Of a stretch of DNA of 24,092 nucleotides, positions 16,051 to 23,072 are shown piece after piece. Position numbers and translations under genes: made by a program. This DNA comes from JBBIRT01 sp037441725 (GTDB lineage: Bacteria; Desulfobacterota; BSN033; UBA1163): NCBI GenBank assembly GCA_037441725.1, contig JBBIRT010000042.1:1-24092 (forward strand). The letters are read 5' to 3'. The notes below the pieces were generated by a model, which did no database searches, was not told where the DNA came from, and worked only from the letters and a program-made list of their open reading frames with translations. How positions within the stretch are numbered: position 1 is the stretch's first letter; every line of letters starts with the position of its first letter.

Positions 16051-16929
16051 TCATCTTTTCCCCTTCCCAGAGGCTTGCGGGAGGAAAGTCCTAACCCAGC
16101 TAGATAGGGTCCTTGTGATCTTTCGATNNNNNNNNNNNNNNNNNNNNNNNNNNNNNNNNNNNNNNNNNNNNNNNNNNNNNNNNNTAGAAAAGGCTTTTAA
16201 AGACTCAGGCAGGACCTGAGTCACCCCCCATAGGACAGGTGCAGCAATCATGATTCCCCACATGGTATACATCCCCCCAAAGATGACAATGGTCATTCCA
16301 TAGAGGATTAAGGGGAAACCAAAGGCTTCATGAAAGACACCACAAAAGGTGTTTGCATAAAGAACACCAGCCAGGGCCCCAATGGCTGAAGAAATCAGTT
16401 GAAGTTGAATACTCAATTTTGTGGTATGAATCCCTAAGGTAGCAGCTACGTGCTTATCAAAAAAGACAGCATCAAGAGCCCTGCCGATATATGAGTGATC
16501 CAGACGATAGACACAGAACCCCACCAAGAGAACAAACCCATAAGTAATGCCCAGTAGAATAACAGGGGGTAAAGGAGGAATTCCAAATAGGCCATGGCGC
16601 CCCCCAAGGATCTGGGTATTCCTGGCTGCTGTTTGAACAATAAAGAAAAGGGCCATGGTGGCAATGAGCATGGGAAAGCCACCCAGTGCAGCCAGTTTAA
16701 ATGCAGGGATCAGGGAGACAAGGATGCAGAAAGCGATCGCTCCAACCAGGGTTAACCAGAATGGCCAACCCCAGTGAATCGAAGTGTAGGTGGCAAAATA
16801 GGCACCTAAACACATGGAATAGAAGGGACCAAAATAGGGTTGATTCGCCCGGAAGGGTAAATAGATGGCCCAGGCCAGAAGAATATAGACTGCAGAGAAT
16901 TCAAGGAAGAAGAATTGGAATTGGCTCAC
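16051..16929 (-). CDS. livM: LivM-type ABC transporter permease, contains assembly gap
   Basis: This inner-membrane permease of about 292 residues is of the branched-chain amino acid type. Several hydrophobic spans are visible, with a G-P-F-Y-S-M-C-L-G-A-Y-F-A stretch near residue 38 matching the conserved LivM loop, and the family's Y-I-G-R-A-L-D-A cytoplasmic segment near residue 168. The start is a GTG at 16929 with AGAGGA upstream, 23 nt after livH. The frame crosses a 57-nt N-run (16128-16184) and continues to a TGA or TAA-type end with a basic tail. The name is by family and order (G-F-H-M) and does not imply that leucine is the substrate. Substrate specificity lies mainly with the binding protein encoded next. 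Confidence 0.88.
   Translation of the reverse strand: MSQFQFFFLEFSAVYILLAWAIYLPFRANQPYFGPFYSMCLGAYFATYTSIHWGWPFWLTLVGAIAFCILVSLIPAFKLAALGGFPMLIATMALFFIVQTAARNTQILGGRHGLFGIPPLPPVILLGITYGFVLLVGFCVYRLDHSYIGRALDAVFFDKHVAATLGIHTTKLSIQLQLISSAIGALAGVLYANTFCGVFHEAFGFPLILYGMTIVIFGGMYTMWGIMIAAPVLWGVTQVLPESLKAFSXXXXXXXXXXXXXXXXXXXXRKITRTLSSWVRTFLPQASGKGKR
16128..16184. other. assembly gap (57 N) inside livM-like gene
   Basis: A run of 57 N, again a multiple of three, with the frame open on both sides. A perfect 8-bp inverted repeat with a 5-nt loop lies just beside it (16202-16222) and may have contributed to the break in sequence. Confidence 0.95.
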
Positions 16930-16952
16930 CTTGTTTTATCCTCTCTTAAGGA

Positions 16953-17828
16953 CTAATGCTGTTCACCAAATAATCCCTCTGGTTTGAACAATAAAATGAT
17001 CACCACCACAGAGAAGGCAATGGCATTGGTCCAATCTCCTGGAAGATAGCCCATCGCAAGGCTTTCAACCACCCCCAAGATGATAGAACAAATCAACCCT
17101 CCCTTTAAATTTCCGATGCTTGCGAGAAATAGAACTGCCAGGGCCTTAATAGAAAGGCTGTCTCCTAAGATCGATGAGGCTGTTCCGGTCGACATGGCAA
17201 ATAGGATTGCTGTAATCCCTCCTATTAGACCTGCTAAGGCAAAACTTAAGATGGCTGTTTTCGGAACCGAAATTCCAAGGATACGGGCCACTTCTGTGTC
17301 TTGGGCCACTGCCCTTAAAATCCTTCCCTGTTTTGTTTTATTCAGAAAATAAAGAAAGGCGATTACGATAAGAACGCTAACTAGCAAAGTGACTAATTCC
17401 CCCATCCGAATAATGGTGAGACCCCATTGGATTGATCTACCCTCCATTTGTAAAGAAGGAGGAAATGCAATTGGCAGCCCCAGGTTAAACCAGTGAGACA
17501 TGATATCCGAGCTGATAATGCCAAGGGCTAAAGAGACGACAAGGGCTTCTAACATAGCCCGCCGTTTGATGAAGGGAAGGAAAAGGGGTGCAGTGATAGC
17601 CCCAAGAACAACTCCTGAGGCAATCGCTGCCATCATCCCAAGAATCAGATTGTTGTTGGTCGCATTTAACACAAACCAGGCTGCATACATGGAGAGGACA
17701 AGTAAACTGGCATAACCTAAGTGTAATATTCCTGTAACCAAGATTAATAAATTATAACAGATGACCACCACCGCATATAAGGTCCCGAGTTTTATTCCAC
17801 TAATGAGTTGAGCGATAAAGACTTCCAC
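16953..17828 (-). CDS. livH: LivH-type ABC transporter permease
   Basis: This 291-residue inner-membrane permease has about eight hydrophobic segments. It shows the LivH pattern: an early G-x-K-L-G-T-L-Y-A-V segment, an L-H-L-G-Y-A-S stretch in the first third, the cytoplasmic R-A-V-A-Q-D-T-E-V-A-R-I-L-G-I loop near residue 190 that contacts the ATPase, and a terminal F-K-P-E-G-L-F-G. The start is a GTG at 17828 directly after the livF stop (two bases between), with GGAG upstream inside the end of livF. It is followed by livM in the same operon. Confidence 0.92.
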   Translation of the reverse strand: MEVFIAQLISGIKLGTLYAVVVICYNLLILVTGILHLGYASLLVLSMYAAWFVLNATNNNLILGMMAAIASGVVLGAITAPLFLPFIKRRAMLEALVVSLALGIISSDIMSHWFNLGLPIAFPPSLQMEGRSIQWGLTIIRMGELVTLLVSVLIVIAFLYFLNKTKQGRILRAVAQDTEVARILGISVPKTAILSFALAGLIGGITAILFAMSTGTASSILGDSLSIKALAVLFLASIGNLKGGLICSIILGVVESLAMGYLPGDWTNAIAFSVVVIILLFKPEGLFGEQH

Positions 17829-17830
17829 CC

Positions 17831-18559
17831 TTATTTCTCCGAATATCCCCCCAGGTAAGCCTGCTGGATGTTTGGATTGGTGAGGAGCTCTTGCCCTGTT
17901 CCATTAAGGACAATTTCACCGGTTTGAAAGACATAGGCCTGATTAGCACATAGCAAAGTTTTTTTGGCATTCTGCTCACTCAATAAAATGGTATATCCCT
18001 CTTTTTGTAAATTGAGAATGACTTCAAAGACTCCTGTTACCACTTTTGGAGCAAGTCCCAAGGAAGGCTCGTCCAACATGAGGAGTTTTGGAGCTGACAT
18101 CAATGCCCTTCCAATTGCTACCATTTGTCGCTCCCCACCACTGAGGGTTCCTGCCTGCTGGTTTTGTCGCTCTTTAAGAATTGGGAATCTTTCAAAAACC
18201 TTGCTTAATCTTTCATGGAGATTCCCTTTAAAATGAATTGCTCCGAGGAGTAGATTCTCGAGGATTGTCATGAAAGGAAGGACCCCTCCCCCTTCTGGAA
18301 CATAGACGATGCCTGAGGCAACGATGTTTTCAGTTGACATCTTGGCGATATCCCTGCCCATAAATTGAATGAAACCCGTACGGCTCCGCTGTAAACCCAA
18401 GACTGCCTTCAAAACGGTTGACTTCCCTGCACCATTGGCACCAATGAGGCCTACAATTTCGGCCTGATGAGCGCTTAGGCTGACATTTCTAACAGCGCAG
18501 ATATGGCCATAATAAATTGAAATGTTTTCAATTTTCAGTATCTGGTTATTCTGTCCCAA
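17831..18559 (-). CDS. livF: LivF-type ABC transporter ATPase
   Basis: This cytoplasmic ATPase is about 242 residues. From the proposed start the chain runs LGQNNQILKIENISIYYG. Walker A is GANGAGKST, the ABC signature is LSGGERQ, and Walker B with the catalytic Glu is LLMLDEP, followed by the usual late His/Gln region where LLSEQN is seen. I chose the TTG at 18559 because GGAGG lies six bases upstream and family members begin just before L-K-I-E-N. Longer frames, up to 18679, read through the preceding gene and are not conserved. The start overlaps the livG stop by 14 nt, so translation is probably coupled. It should pair with LivG to drive the Liv permeases. Confidence 0.88.
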   Translation of the reverse strand: MGQNNQILKIENISIYYGHICAVRNVSLSAHQAEIVGLIGANGAGKSTVLKAVLGLQRSRTGFIQFMGRDIAKMSTENIVASGIVYVPEGGGVLPFMTILENLLLGAIHFKGNLHERLSKVFERFPILKERQNQQAGTLSGGERQMVAIGRALMSAPKLLMLDEPSLGLAPKVVTGVFEVILNLQKEGYTILLSEQNAKKTLLCANQAYVFQTGEIVLNGTGQELLTNPNIQQAYLGGYSEK

Positions 18560-19316
18560 GGTAGGCCTCCAATACCTTTGGATCATCACGAACTTGACTG
18601 GGTATCCCCTCACTGATCTTTTCTCCAAAGTCGATGACCGTAATCCAATCAGCATTCTCCATGACCAGTCGGACATCATGACTGATTAAAATGATCGTTA
18701 CCCCTTTATCCCTGACCTGTCTGATTAGCTTTCCGATAATTTGCGATTCCTCCAACCCCATCCCAGCGGTGGGTTCATCCAGAATCAAGAGTTTTGGTTC
18801 ATTGGCCAGGGATCGGGCAATCTGCACAAGTTGACATTCCACCCAGACCAAGTCTGTTCCCATCCGATCAGCCGCATCAGAGAGGCCAACAAACTTTAGA
18901 AGTTCCAAGGCGCGTTGTTTTGCCTCTTCTTCTTCAGCCCAATGTAAGAAAGGGAGGTGAAACATCGTTTTTAATATTCCTGATCTCATTCGAGGATGAT
19001 GCCCCACCATCACGTTTTGAAGACAGTCCATTCTGGGGAAGATCTGTGCCCTCTGAAAGGTCCGGGAAAGTCCCATCATGGCAATCCTATGGGGTTCATA
19101 TTGGGTGATTTCTGAACCATTGAAATGTATAGTTCCTTCTGTAGGTTTCAGTAGACCTGAAACCACGTTCGCAAAGGTTGTCTTGCCAGCGCCATTAGGT
19201 CCGATTAAACCATGGATCTCTCCCTCTCGAACCTTTATATTCACTTTCTTAAGGGCAGCCAATCCCCCAAAATACATGCTCAATCCTTGGGTTGTTAAAA
19301 TGGCTCGATTTTCCAT
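18546..19316 (-). CDS. livG: LivG-type ABC transporter ATPase with degenerate signature motif
   Basis: This cytoplasmic ATPase is about 256 residues from the ATG at 19316; an in-frame GTG at 19340 is the alternative start and neither has a clear ribosome binding site. Walker A is GPNGAGKTT, the Q-loop is in F-Q-R-A-Q-I-F, and Walker B with the catalytic Glu is LLILDEP. The expected signature (LSYGQ or similar) is replaced by L-V-W-V-E-C-Q just before V-Q-I-A-R-S-L-A, so the Ser and Gly of the motif are missing. In the LivG-LivF dimer this would weaken the ATP site formed with LivF Walker A. The C-terminal E-K-I-S-E-G-x-P segment is typical of LivG. It is the first gene of the leftward Liv operon, divergent from the cupin genes. 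Confidence 0.9.
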   Translation of the reverse strand: MENRAILTTQGLSMYFGGLAALKKVNIKVREGEIHGLIGPNGAGKTTFANVVSGLLKPTEGTIHFNGSEITQYEPHRIAMMGLSRTFQRAQIFPRMDCLQNVMVGHHPRMRSGILKTMFHLPFLHWAEEEEAKQRALELLKFVGLSDAADRMGTDLVWVECQLVQIARSLANEPKLLILDEPTAGMGLEESQIIGKLIRQVRDKGVTIILISHDVRLVMENADWITVIDFGEKISEGIPSQVRDDPKVLEAYLGTE

Positions 19317-19391
19317 GATTTCAATAACTATCTTATTCACTTAAAAAAGTCAAAATATTTAATTTTGGTAGATGATACTTCAGGGTTTTCA

Positions 19392-19420
19392 TTGACAAAC
19401 ATTAGATAATTATTTATAAA
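19392..19420 (+). promoter_or_regulatory. sigma-70 promoter for the cupin genes
   Basis: TTGACA at 19392-19397 and TATAAA at 19415-19420 are separated by exactly 17 nt, a near-consensus housekeeping promoter, in the 196-nt divergent gap between livG and the first cupin gene. It reads rightward, about 90 nt upstream of the cupin ATG. The surroundings are very A/T-rich. I could not pick a convincing promoter for the leftward Liv operon from the same gap. Confidence 0.7.
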
Positions 19421-19512
19421 TACTTCAATTATTCTCATTTTAATCCTAATGATCCATGAGGAATAGTGGAATCTAAAATACTTTTAAAAATCAGAAAGGA
19501 GAAAGGGCAGAA

Positions 19513-20439
19513 ATGACAAATCTCAATTATGAGAAATATTTGGTGAGAGAACCCCTCTGGGAGGCAGGGCCTGGGGTGAAAAACCGTCAGAGTCCAACCA
19601 TGACCTATATGAGTAGCAAACAGGTCCCGGAGGCTAACTATTACATTGAGCTCGGATGGATTTACGATATCCCTGAACCAAACCCACACATTCATGAGCA
19701 TGTTCATGATTTCGATGAGATTGTTCTTCATTGGGGTGGCAATCCAGAAATCCCTCAGGTTCTTGGTGGGGAGATCGAATTCTATATTGGAGGTCAGCCG
19801 ATCACCTTCAATACCACCACTGGAATCTTTATCCCCAAAGGGGTTCCTCATGGGCCATTGACCTGGAAAAAATTTTCTTTCCCTCATATTGAAATGGCCT
19901 TCATGCTTGGTACAGGTGATGTAAAAAAGGGCTGGGAAAAGAGCGGGATCAAAGAGGCCAAAAAAGACCTTCCCAAAAAAGTTGACCGATTTGACTATGA
20001 GCAATATGTCGTGAGAAGTCCAATTCGTGAGGCTGGAGGACCAGTAAAGAATCGTCAATCCCCCACCATGACTTATATGAGTCGGCATCAAGTGAACCTT
20101 GCCAATTATTATATTGAATTTGGATGGATTTATGGCATGCCTGAACCGAATCCCCATATTCATAAGCACGTTCACGCCAAATACGATGAGATCGTTCTTC
20201 ATATTGGTGGGGATCCTATGAATCCCCTCGACCTCGGAGGTGAAATAGAGTTTTACGTAGGAGGTCAGCCTTTAACCTTCAATACCAACACCGCGCTGTT
20301 TGTCCCCAAAGGATTGGAGCACGGCCCACTTACTTGGAAAAGATTTACAAAGCCACATATTGAGATGGCCATCATGCTTGGGGCAGGGACTGTGATGGAA
20401 GGCTGGGCAGATAGTGGGATCAGTGGGCCTGGAAAATAG
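19513..20439 (+). CDS. two-domain cupin protein
   Basis: This 308-residue protein is made of two near-identical halves (about residues 6-145 and 160-300), each a cupin barrel. In both halves the first cupin motif is P-N-P-H-I-H-x-H-V-H with D-E-I following, and the second is P-K-G-x-x-H-G-P-L. The His, His, Glu and His residues expected to hold a metal are therefore present in each half. The similarity of the halves indicates an internal duplication. There is no signal peptide. An AAGGAG site lies upstream of the ATG and a strong promoter about 90 nt upstream. The gene is 21 nt before a second two-cupin gene. Cupin function ranges from dioxygenases and isomerases to ligand sensors; none can be assigned here. 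Confidence 0.88.
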   Translation: MTNLNYEKYLVREPLWEAGPGVKNRQSPTMTYMSSKQVPEANYYIELGWIYDIPEPNPHIHEHVHDFDEIVLHWGGNPEIPQVLGGEIEFYIGGQPITFNTTTGIFIPKGVPHGPLTWKKFSFPHIEMAFMLGTGDVKKGWEKSGIKEAKKDLPKKVDRFDYEQYVVRSPIREAGGPVKNRQSPTMTYMSRHQVNLANYYIEFGWIYGMPEPNPHIHKHVHAKYDEIVLHIGGDPMNPLDLGGEIEFYVGGQPLTFNTNTALFVPKGLEHGPLTWKRFTKPHIEMAIMLGAGTVMEGWADSGISGPGK

Positions 20440-20460
20440 AAAAAAGGGGGATTGAGGCTA

Positions 20461-21402
20461 ATGGCTGAATCGAAATACAGTAAATATATTGTCACAGAAT
20501 TAAAGAAAGATATAAAACTTCCATCTTTTAGACCAGGAGAGGTTCTTGAGGAGGCTAAACCTGGGGAGAAGCGGGTGATGAACCATGTCATCTGGATGGA
20601 TAGCGAGGTAGTTCCAGGCTCCTTTTATTCAGAATGTGTTTGGTTTTTTCCACCCACACCTGAGCAGGCAAAGTTGATGGGGAAGGGAGGGGGGCCCCAA
20701 GCTCACACCCATCCCTTTGAAGAAGTGCTTACCTTTTTCGGTACAAACTTTAACGATCCCCACGACTTATGTGGTGAGGTGGAACTATGGCTGGAAGATG
20801 AACAGTTCATTTTGGATAAAAGCTTCTTAGTCTATATCCCGGCAGGGATGAAACACTGTCCATTGAAGATCAGAAGGATGGATAAGCCAATGTTTCACTT
20901 TACCCTGGGACCAGGGAAGAAATACGAAGGAGAATGGAGAGGAGACAAACCAAGTTTTTCTAAATCAGATTTAAGTAAACAATTTATTTTCCAAGAGAAA
21001 CCCAATTTGAAACTTCCTAATTTTCGGCATGAAATACCGAAGGAGATAGCCCATCGAATGGTATACCTTGATAGCGAGACTGTGCCAGGTGCGACTTTCT
21101 ATGCTGAGGCACTTTGGTTCTGGCCTGGTAAAAGGCCTGCACCTAAGCCAGGGGAGGAACCAGGGGTAAAACCCCATACCCACCCATTCTCCGAGATGAT
21201 TGCCTTCTTTGGCACCAATCCAGATGATATTCATGACCTATGTGGAGAGGTGGAATTATGGATTGATGGGGAGCAGAATATCATTGATAAAAGTTTTGTT
21301 GCCTTTGTCCCTGCAGGGATGGTCCATTGCCCTTTGAATATTCGAAGAATTGACCGCCCCATTTTCCATTTTACAGCAGGGCCGGGAAAGATATATGAAT
21401 AG
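20461..21402 (+). CDS. two-domain cupin protein, different subfamily
   Basis: This 313-residue protein has two cupin domains (about residues 1-150 and 170-313). Each carries H-T-H-P-F at the first motif with a Glu a few residues on, an F-F-G-T-N segment, H-D-L-C-G-E-V-E-L-W, and a second motif P-A-G-M-x-H-C-P-L, so metal-binding residues are intact in both. The halves resemble the one-domain protein at 22389-22853 more than the preceding cupin. The ATG at 20461 is preferred over an upstream TTG at 20452 because the sequence then begins MAESKYSKYIVTEL, matching the one-domain homologue (MTDSKYGKYIVTEL). It follows the first cupin gene by 21 nt in one operon. Function unknown. Confidence 0.87.
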   Translation: MAESKYSKYIVTELKKDIKLPSFRPGEVLEEAKPGEKRVMNHVIWMDSEVVPGSFYSECVWFFPPTPEQAKLMGKGGGPQAHTHPFEEVLTFFGTNFNDPHDLCGEVELWLEDEQFILDKSFLVYIPAGMKHCPLKIRRMDKPMFHFTLGPGKKYEGEWRGDKPSFSKSDLSKQFIFQEKPNLKLPNFRHEIPKEIAHRMVYLDSETVPGATFYAEALWFWPGKRPAPKPGEEPGVKPHTHPFSEMIAFFGTNPDDIHDLCGEVELWIDGEQNIIDKSFVAFVPAGMVHCPLNIRRIDRPIFHFTAGPGKIYE

Positions 21403-21424
21403 AGACGATAAGATAGGATAAGTT

Positions 21425-21531
21425 TTCAGGTTTAGGCTAAGGCTGCGAAGCCCGTTTCGTCTATCGTCAAAGGGTTACGGTAAGACGAACGACATTAACC
21501 ATTTAACGGTACGGTCATCATTACCGTTACC
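21425..21531 (+). repeat. left arm of a long inverted repeat flanking the SDR-cupin segment
   Basis: This arm pairs with 22896-22998 on the opposite strand. The core 21446-21481 is a perfect 36-nt match to the complement of 22949-22984, and similarity continues with small changes on both sides over about 100 nt. The arm contains a GGCT-GCGA-AGCC mini-hairpin. Its right end runs into a larger hairpin at 21502-21537. Likely a non-coding dispersed repeat (MITE- or REP-like); the family is not recognised. Confidence 0.75.
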
Positions 21532-21537
21532 ATTAAA
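21502..21537 (+). terminator. hairpin after the two-cupin genes
   Basis: TTTAA-C-GGTACGGT, a seven-base loop, then ACCGTTACC-A-TTAAA form a long imperfect hairpin 100 nt beyond the cupin stop and before the SDR gene. No T-run follows, so termination would be weak. It overlaps the end of the repeat arm, and a similar hairpin with changed bases sits at the matching end of the other arm. Confidence 0.35.
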
Positions 21538-21574
21538 CTATAGACTTTTTCTCTGAGTAAACAAGGAGGGAACA

Positions 21575-22339
21575 ATGGATCTTGGTCTAAAAGGAAGGGT
21601 AGCGTTGGTGACAGGAGCAGGGAGCCAAGTGGGTTTTGGCAAAGCGATCTGCATGACTTTAGCCCGGGAAGGCTGTGACATCGTAGCATCGGATATCGAT
21701 TTTGAGGGAGCCAAGAAAACAGCAGCCGATGTTGAAGCCCTCGGATGCAGAGCCCTGGCCATCAAAGCAGACGTAACGAATAAAGCAGAAGTCCGGGAAA
21801 TGGTGAAACAAGCCTTGGCCAAGTTTGGTAAGATTGATATCTTAGTGAACAATGCCGGGGCCATATTTGGTGGAGGCCCCTTTCTCCAACAGGATGAATC
21901 TCTATGGGATAAAGAGATAGCCCTCAATTTAAAGGGCTGTATGCTCTGTTCTCAAGCTGTGCTTCCCAGCATGATTGAAAAAAAGTATGGCAAGATCGTC
22001 AACATTGCTTCGGATACAGCAAAAATGGTCTGGCCCATGGTTTCAATGTATAGCATTGCCAAAATCGGAGTTTACAAATTCACTCGAGACCTGGCAAGGA
22101 CAGTAATTGAAAACGGCATTAATGTCAATTGTGTCTCTCCAGGCTGGTCGATGGATACCAATTTTGCAAAGGTCCCTGATAAGAAGGCAGCAGAAGCCCA
22201 ATTTCTGAAGGAAACCCCTATCGGAAGAGGAACGACTCCTCAGGATATCGCCAATGCAGTTGCATTCTTTGCCTCAGATGTTTCCTCAGATATTGTGGGA
22301 CAAATCCTCAGTGTCTCTGGTGGATCGTCCTATCAATAA
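21575..22339 (+). CDS. SDR-family oxidoreductase
   Basis: This 254-residue classical short-chain dehydrogenase/reductase has the usual length for the family. The coenzyme motif T-G-A-G-S-Q-V-G-F-G is at residues 13-22, with Asp40 after the second strand (favouring NAD) and Asp66 in ADV. NNAG is at 92-95. The catalytic triad is Ser146, Tyr159 and Lys163 (Y-S-I-A-K), with Asn118 also in place. The end has the typical G-Q-I-L-S-V-S-G-G. AAGGAGGG lies just before the ATG. It may interconvert a ketone and a secondary alcohol; the substrate is not visible. The SDR and the cupin after it are enclosed by the inverted repeat at 21425/22998. Confidence 0.93.
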   Translation: MDLGLKGRVALVTGAGSQVGFGKAICMTLAREGCDIVASDIDFEGAKKTAADVEALGCRALAIKADVTNKAEVREMVKQALAKFGKIDILVNNAGAIFGGGPFLQQDESLWDKEIALNLKGCMLCSQAVLPSMIEKKYGKIVNIASDTAKMVWPMVSMYSIAKIGVYKFTRDLARTVIENGINVNCVSPGWSMDTNFAKVPDKKAAEAQFLKETPIGRGTTPQDIANAVAFFASDVSSDIVGQILSVSGGSSYQ

Positions 22340-22372
22340 AAAAATGGGGAACAGGTTCGACCCGTTCCCCAT
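22338..22372 (-). terminator. Rho-independent terminator for the one-domain cupin gene
   Basis: ATGGGGAAC at 22344-22352 pairs with GTTCCCCAT at 22364-22372, with an inner GGT/ACC pair. On the minus strand the hairpin is followed by a T-run at 22338-22343, a standard intrinsic terminator. It lies between two convergent genes, so the same hairpin may also slow rightward transcripts from the SDR gene, which lack a T-run. Confidence 0.8.
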
Positions 22373-22388
22373 GGTCTGCGACTCATCT

Positions 22389-22853
22389 TCACTTCTTATC
22401 CTTTGGATTGAAATACATCTTTCCAGGTCCGCTCGTAAAGTGGAAAATAGGCCTATCCACTCGCAAAAAAGTTAATGGGCAATGTTTCAGGCCTGCAGGA
22501 ATAAATACGATACTGCTTTTCGTAATGAGGTGTTTTTCATCATCCAACCATAGCTCCACTTCCCCTCCTAAATCGTGTGGATCTTCTGTATTGGTTCCGA
22601 AAAAGCAGATGACTTCATCATAATCATGGGTATGGGGTTGGGTGGAAACCTTAGGCCTCTCCTTTCCCTTTTCTGTAGGTAAAATCCATACACACTCAAG
22701 ATAGAATGCTCCTGGAACGACTTCATTATCTAAGAATAGGACCCTTCCCCCTCTCCCCTTTCCTGCCTCTGATACGGGTGGACTCCATGGGGCTTCTACA
22801 ATATTCCGTTTCAATTCGGTAACAATATATTTTCCATATTTTGAATCAGTCAT
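22389..22853 (-). CDS. single-domain cupin protein
   Basis: This 154-residue protein is one cupin barrel. It has P-H-T-H-D-Y-D-E-V at the first motif, F-F-G-T-N-T-E-D-P-H-D-L-G-G-E-V-E-L-W, and P-A-G-L-K-H-C-P-L at the second, so the His/His/Glu/His metal set is present. It matches each half of the protein at 20461-21402 closely, including the N-terminal K-Y-I-V-T-E-L-K. AAGGGGGG precedes the ATG at a somewhat long distance. It is transcribed leftward, convergent with the SDR gene, and ends in the intrinsic terminator at 22338-22372. Function unknown; it may act with the two-domain homologue on the same metabolite. Confidence 0.87.
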   Translation of the reverse strand: MTDSKYGKYIVTELKRNIVEAPWSPPVSEAGKGRGGRVLFLDNEVVPGAFYLECVWILPTEKGKERPKVSTQPHTHDYDEVICFFGTNTEDPHDLGGEVELWLDDEKHLITKSSIVFIPAGLKHCPLTFLRVDRPIFHFTSGPGKMYFNPKDKK

Positions 22854-22895
22854 GATTTGATATCCCCCCTTTCTATTAGGAAATAAGTCTCGTCC

Positions 22896-22998
22896 AACGG
22901 TAACAGTAAGGATCCCTGTATCGTTAAATAATAATGTCGTTTGTCTTAACCGTAACCCTTTGACGATAGACGAAACGGGCTTCGTAGCCCTAACCTGA
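22896..22998 (-). repeat. right arm of the long inverted repeat
   Basis: Inverted partner of 21425-21531, with the perfect 36-nt core at 22949-22984. The mini-hairpin in this arm reads GGGCT-TCGT-AGCCC, while the other arm has GGCT-GCGA-AGCC: the loop and one flank differ but the pairing is kept. The arm lies in the 219-nt gap between the AOR gene and the one-domain cupin. Confidence 0.75.
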
Positions 22999-23035
22999 TC
23001 GCTTTACCCAATCCTCCTTTGTTTTATGATGTTGT

Positions 23036-23056
23036 GCTATGCCCTATGCGGTATGC
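23036..23056. repeat. three-copy degenerate heptamer repeat
   Basis: GCTATGC, CCTATGC and GGTATGC stand in tandem just downstream of the AOR stop codon (in its direction of transcription). They look like slippage-type heptamer repeats; no function is visible. Confidence 0.5.
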
Positions 23057-23072
23057 GATCAATCTCTTCCTT

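Noticed and set aside
16202..16222. Perfect 8-bp inverted repeat with 5-nt loop next to the assembly gap
   Set aside because: It is inside the livM coding sequence in ordinary codons and has no T-run; not called as a terminator or regulatory site.
18560..18679. Upstream extension of LivF to an ATG at 18679
   Set aside because: This stretch is the end of livG in another frame; the extra residues are not LivF-like and the TTG at 18559 has a well-placed GGAGG.
19435..20202. Long open frame (255 codons) on the minus strand opposite the first cupin gene
   Set aside because: It lies antisense to a clear two-domain cupin gene with promoter and ribosome binding site; its translation shows no recognisable domain and mirrors the internal duplication of the cupin.
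23036..23056. CRISPR or iteron array from tandem heptamers
   Set aside because: Only three degenerate 7-nt units without spacers or associated genes.
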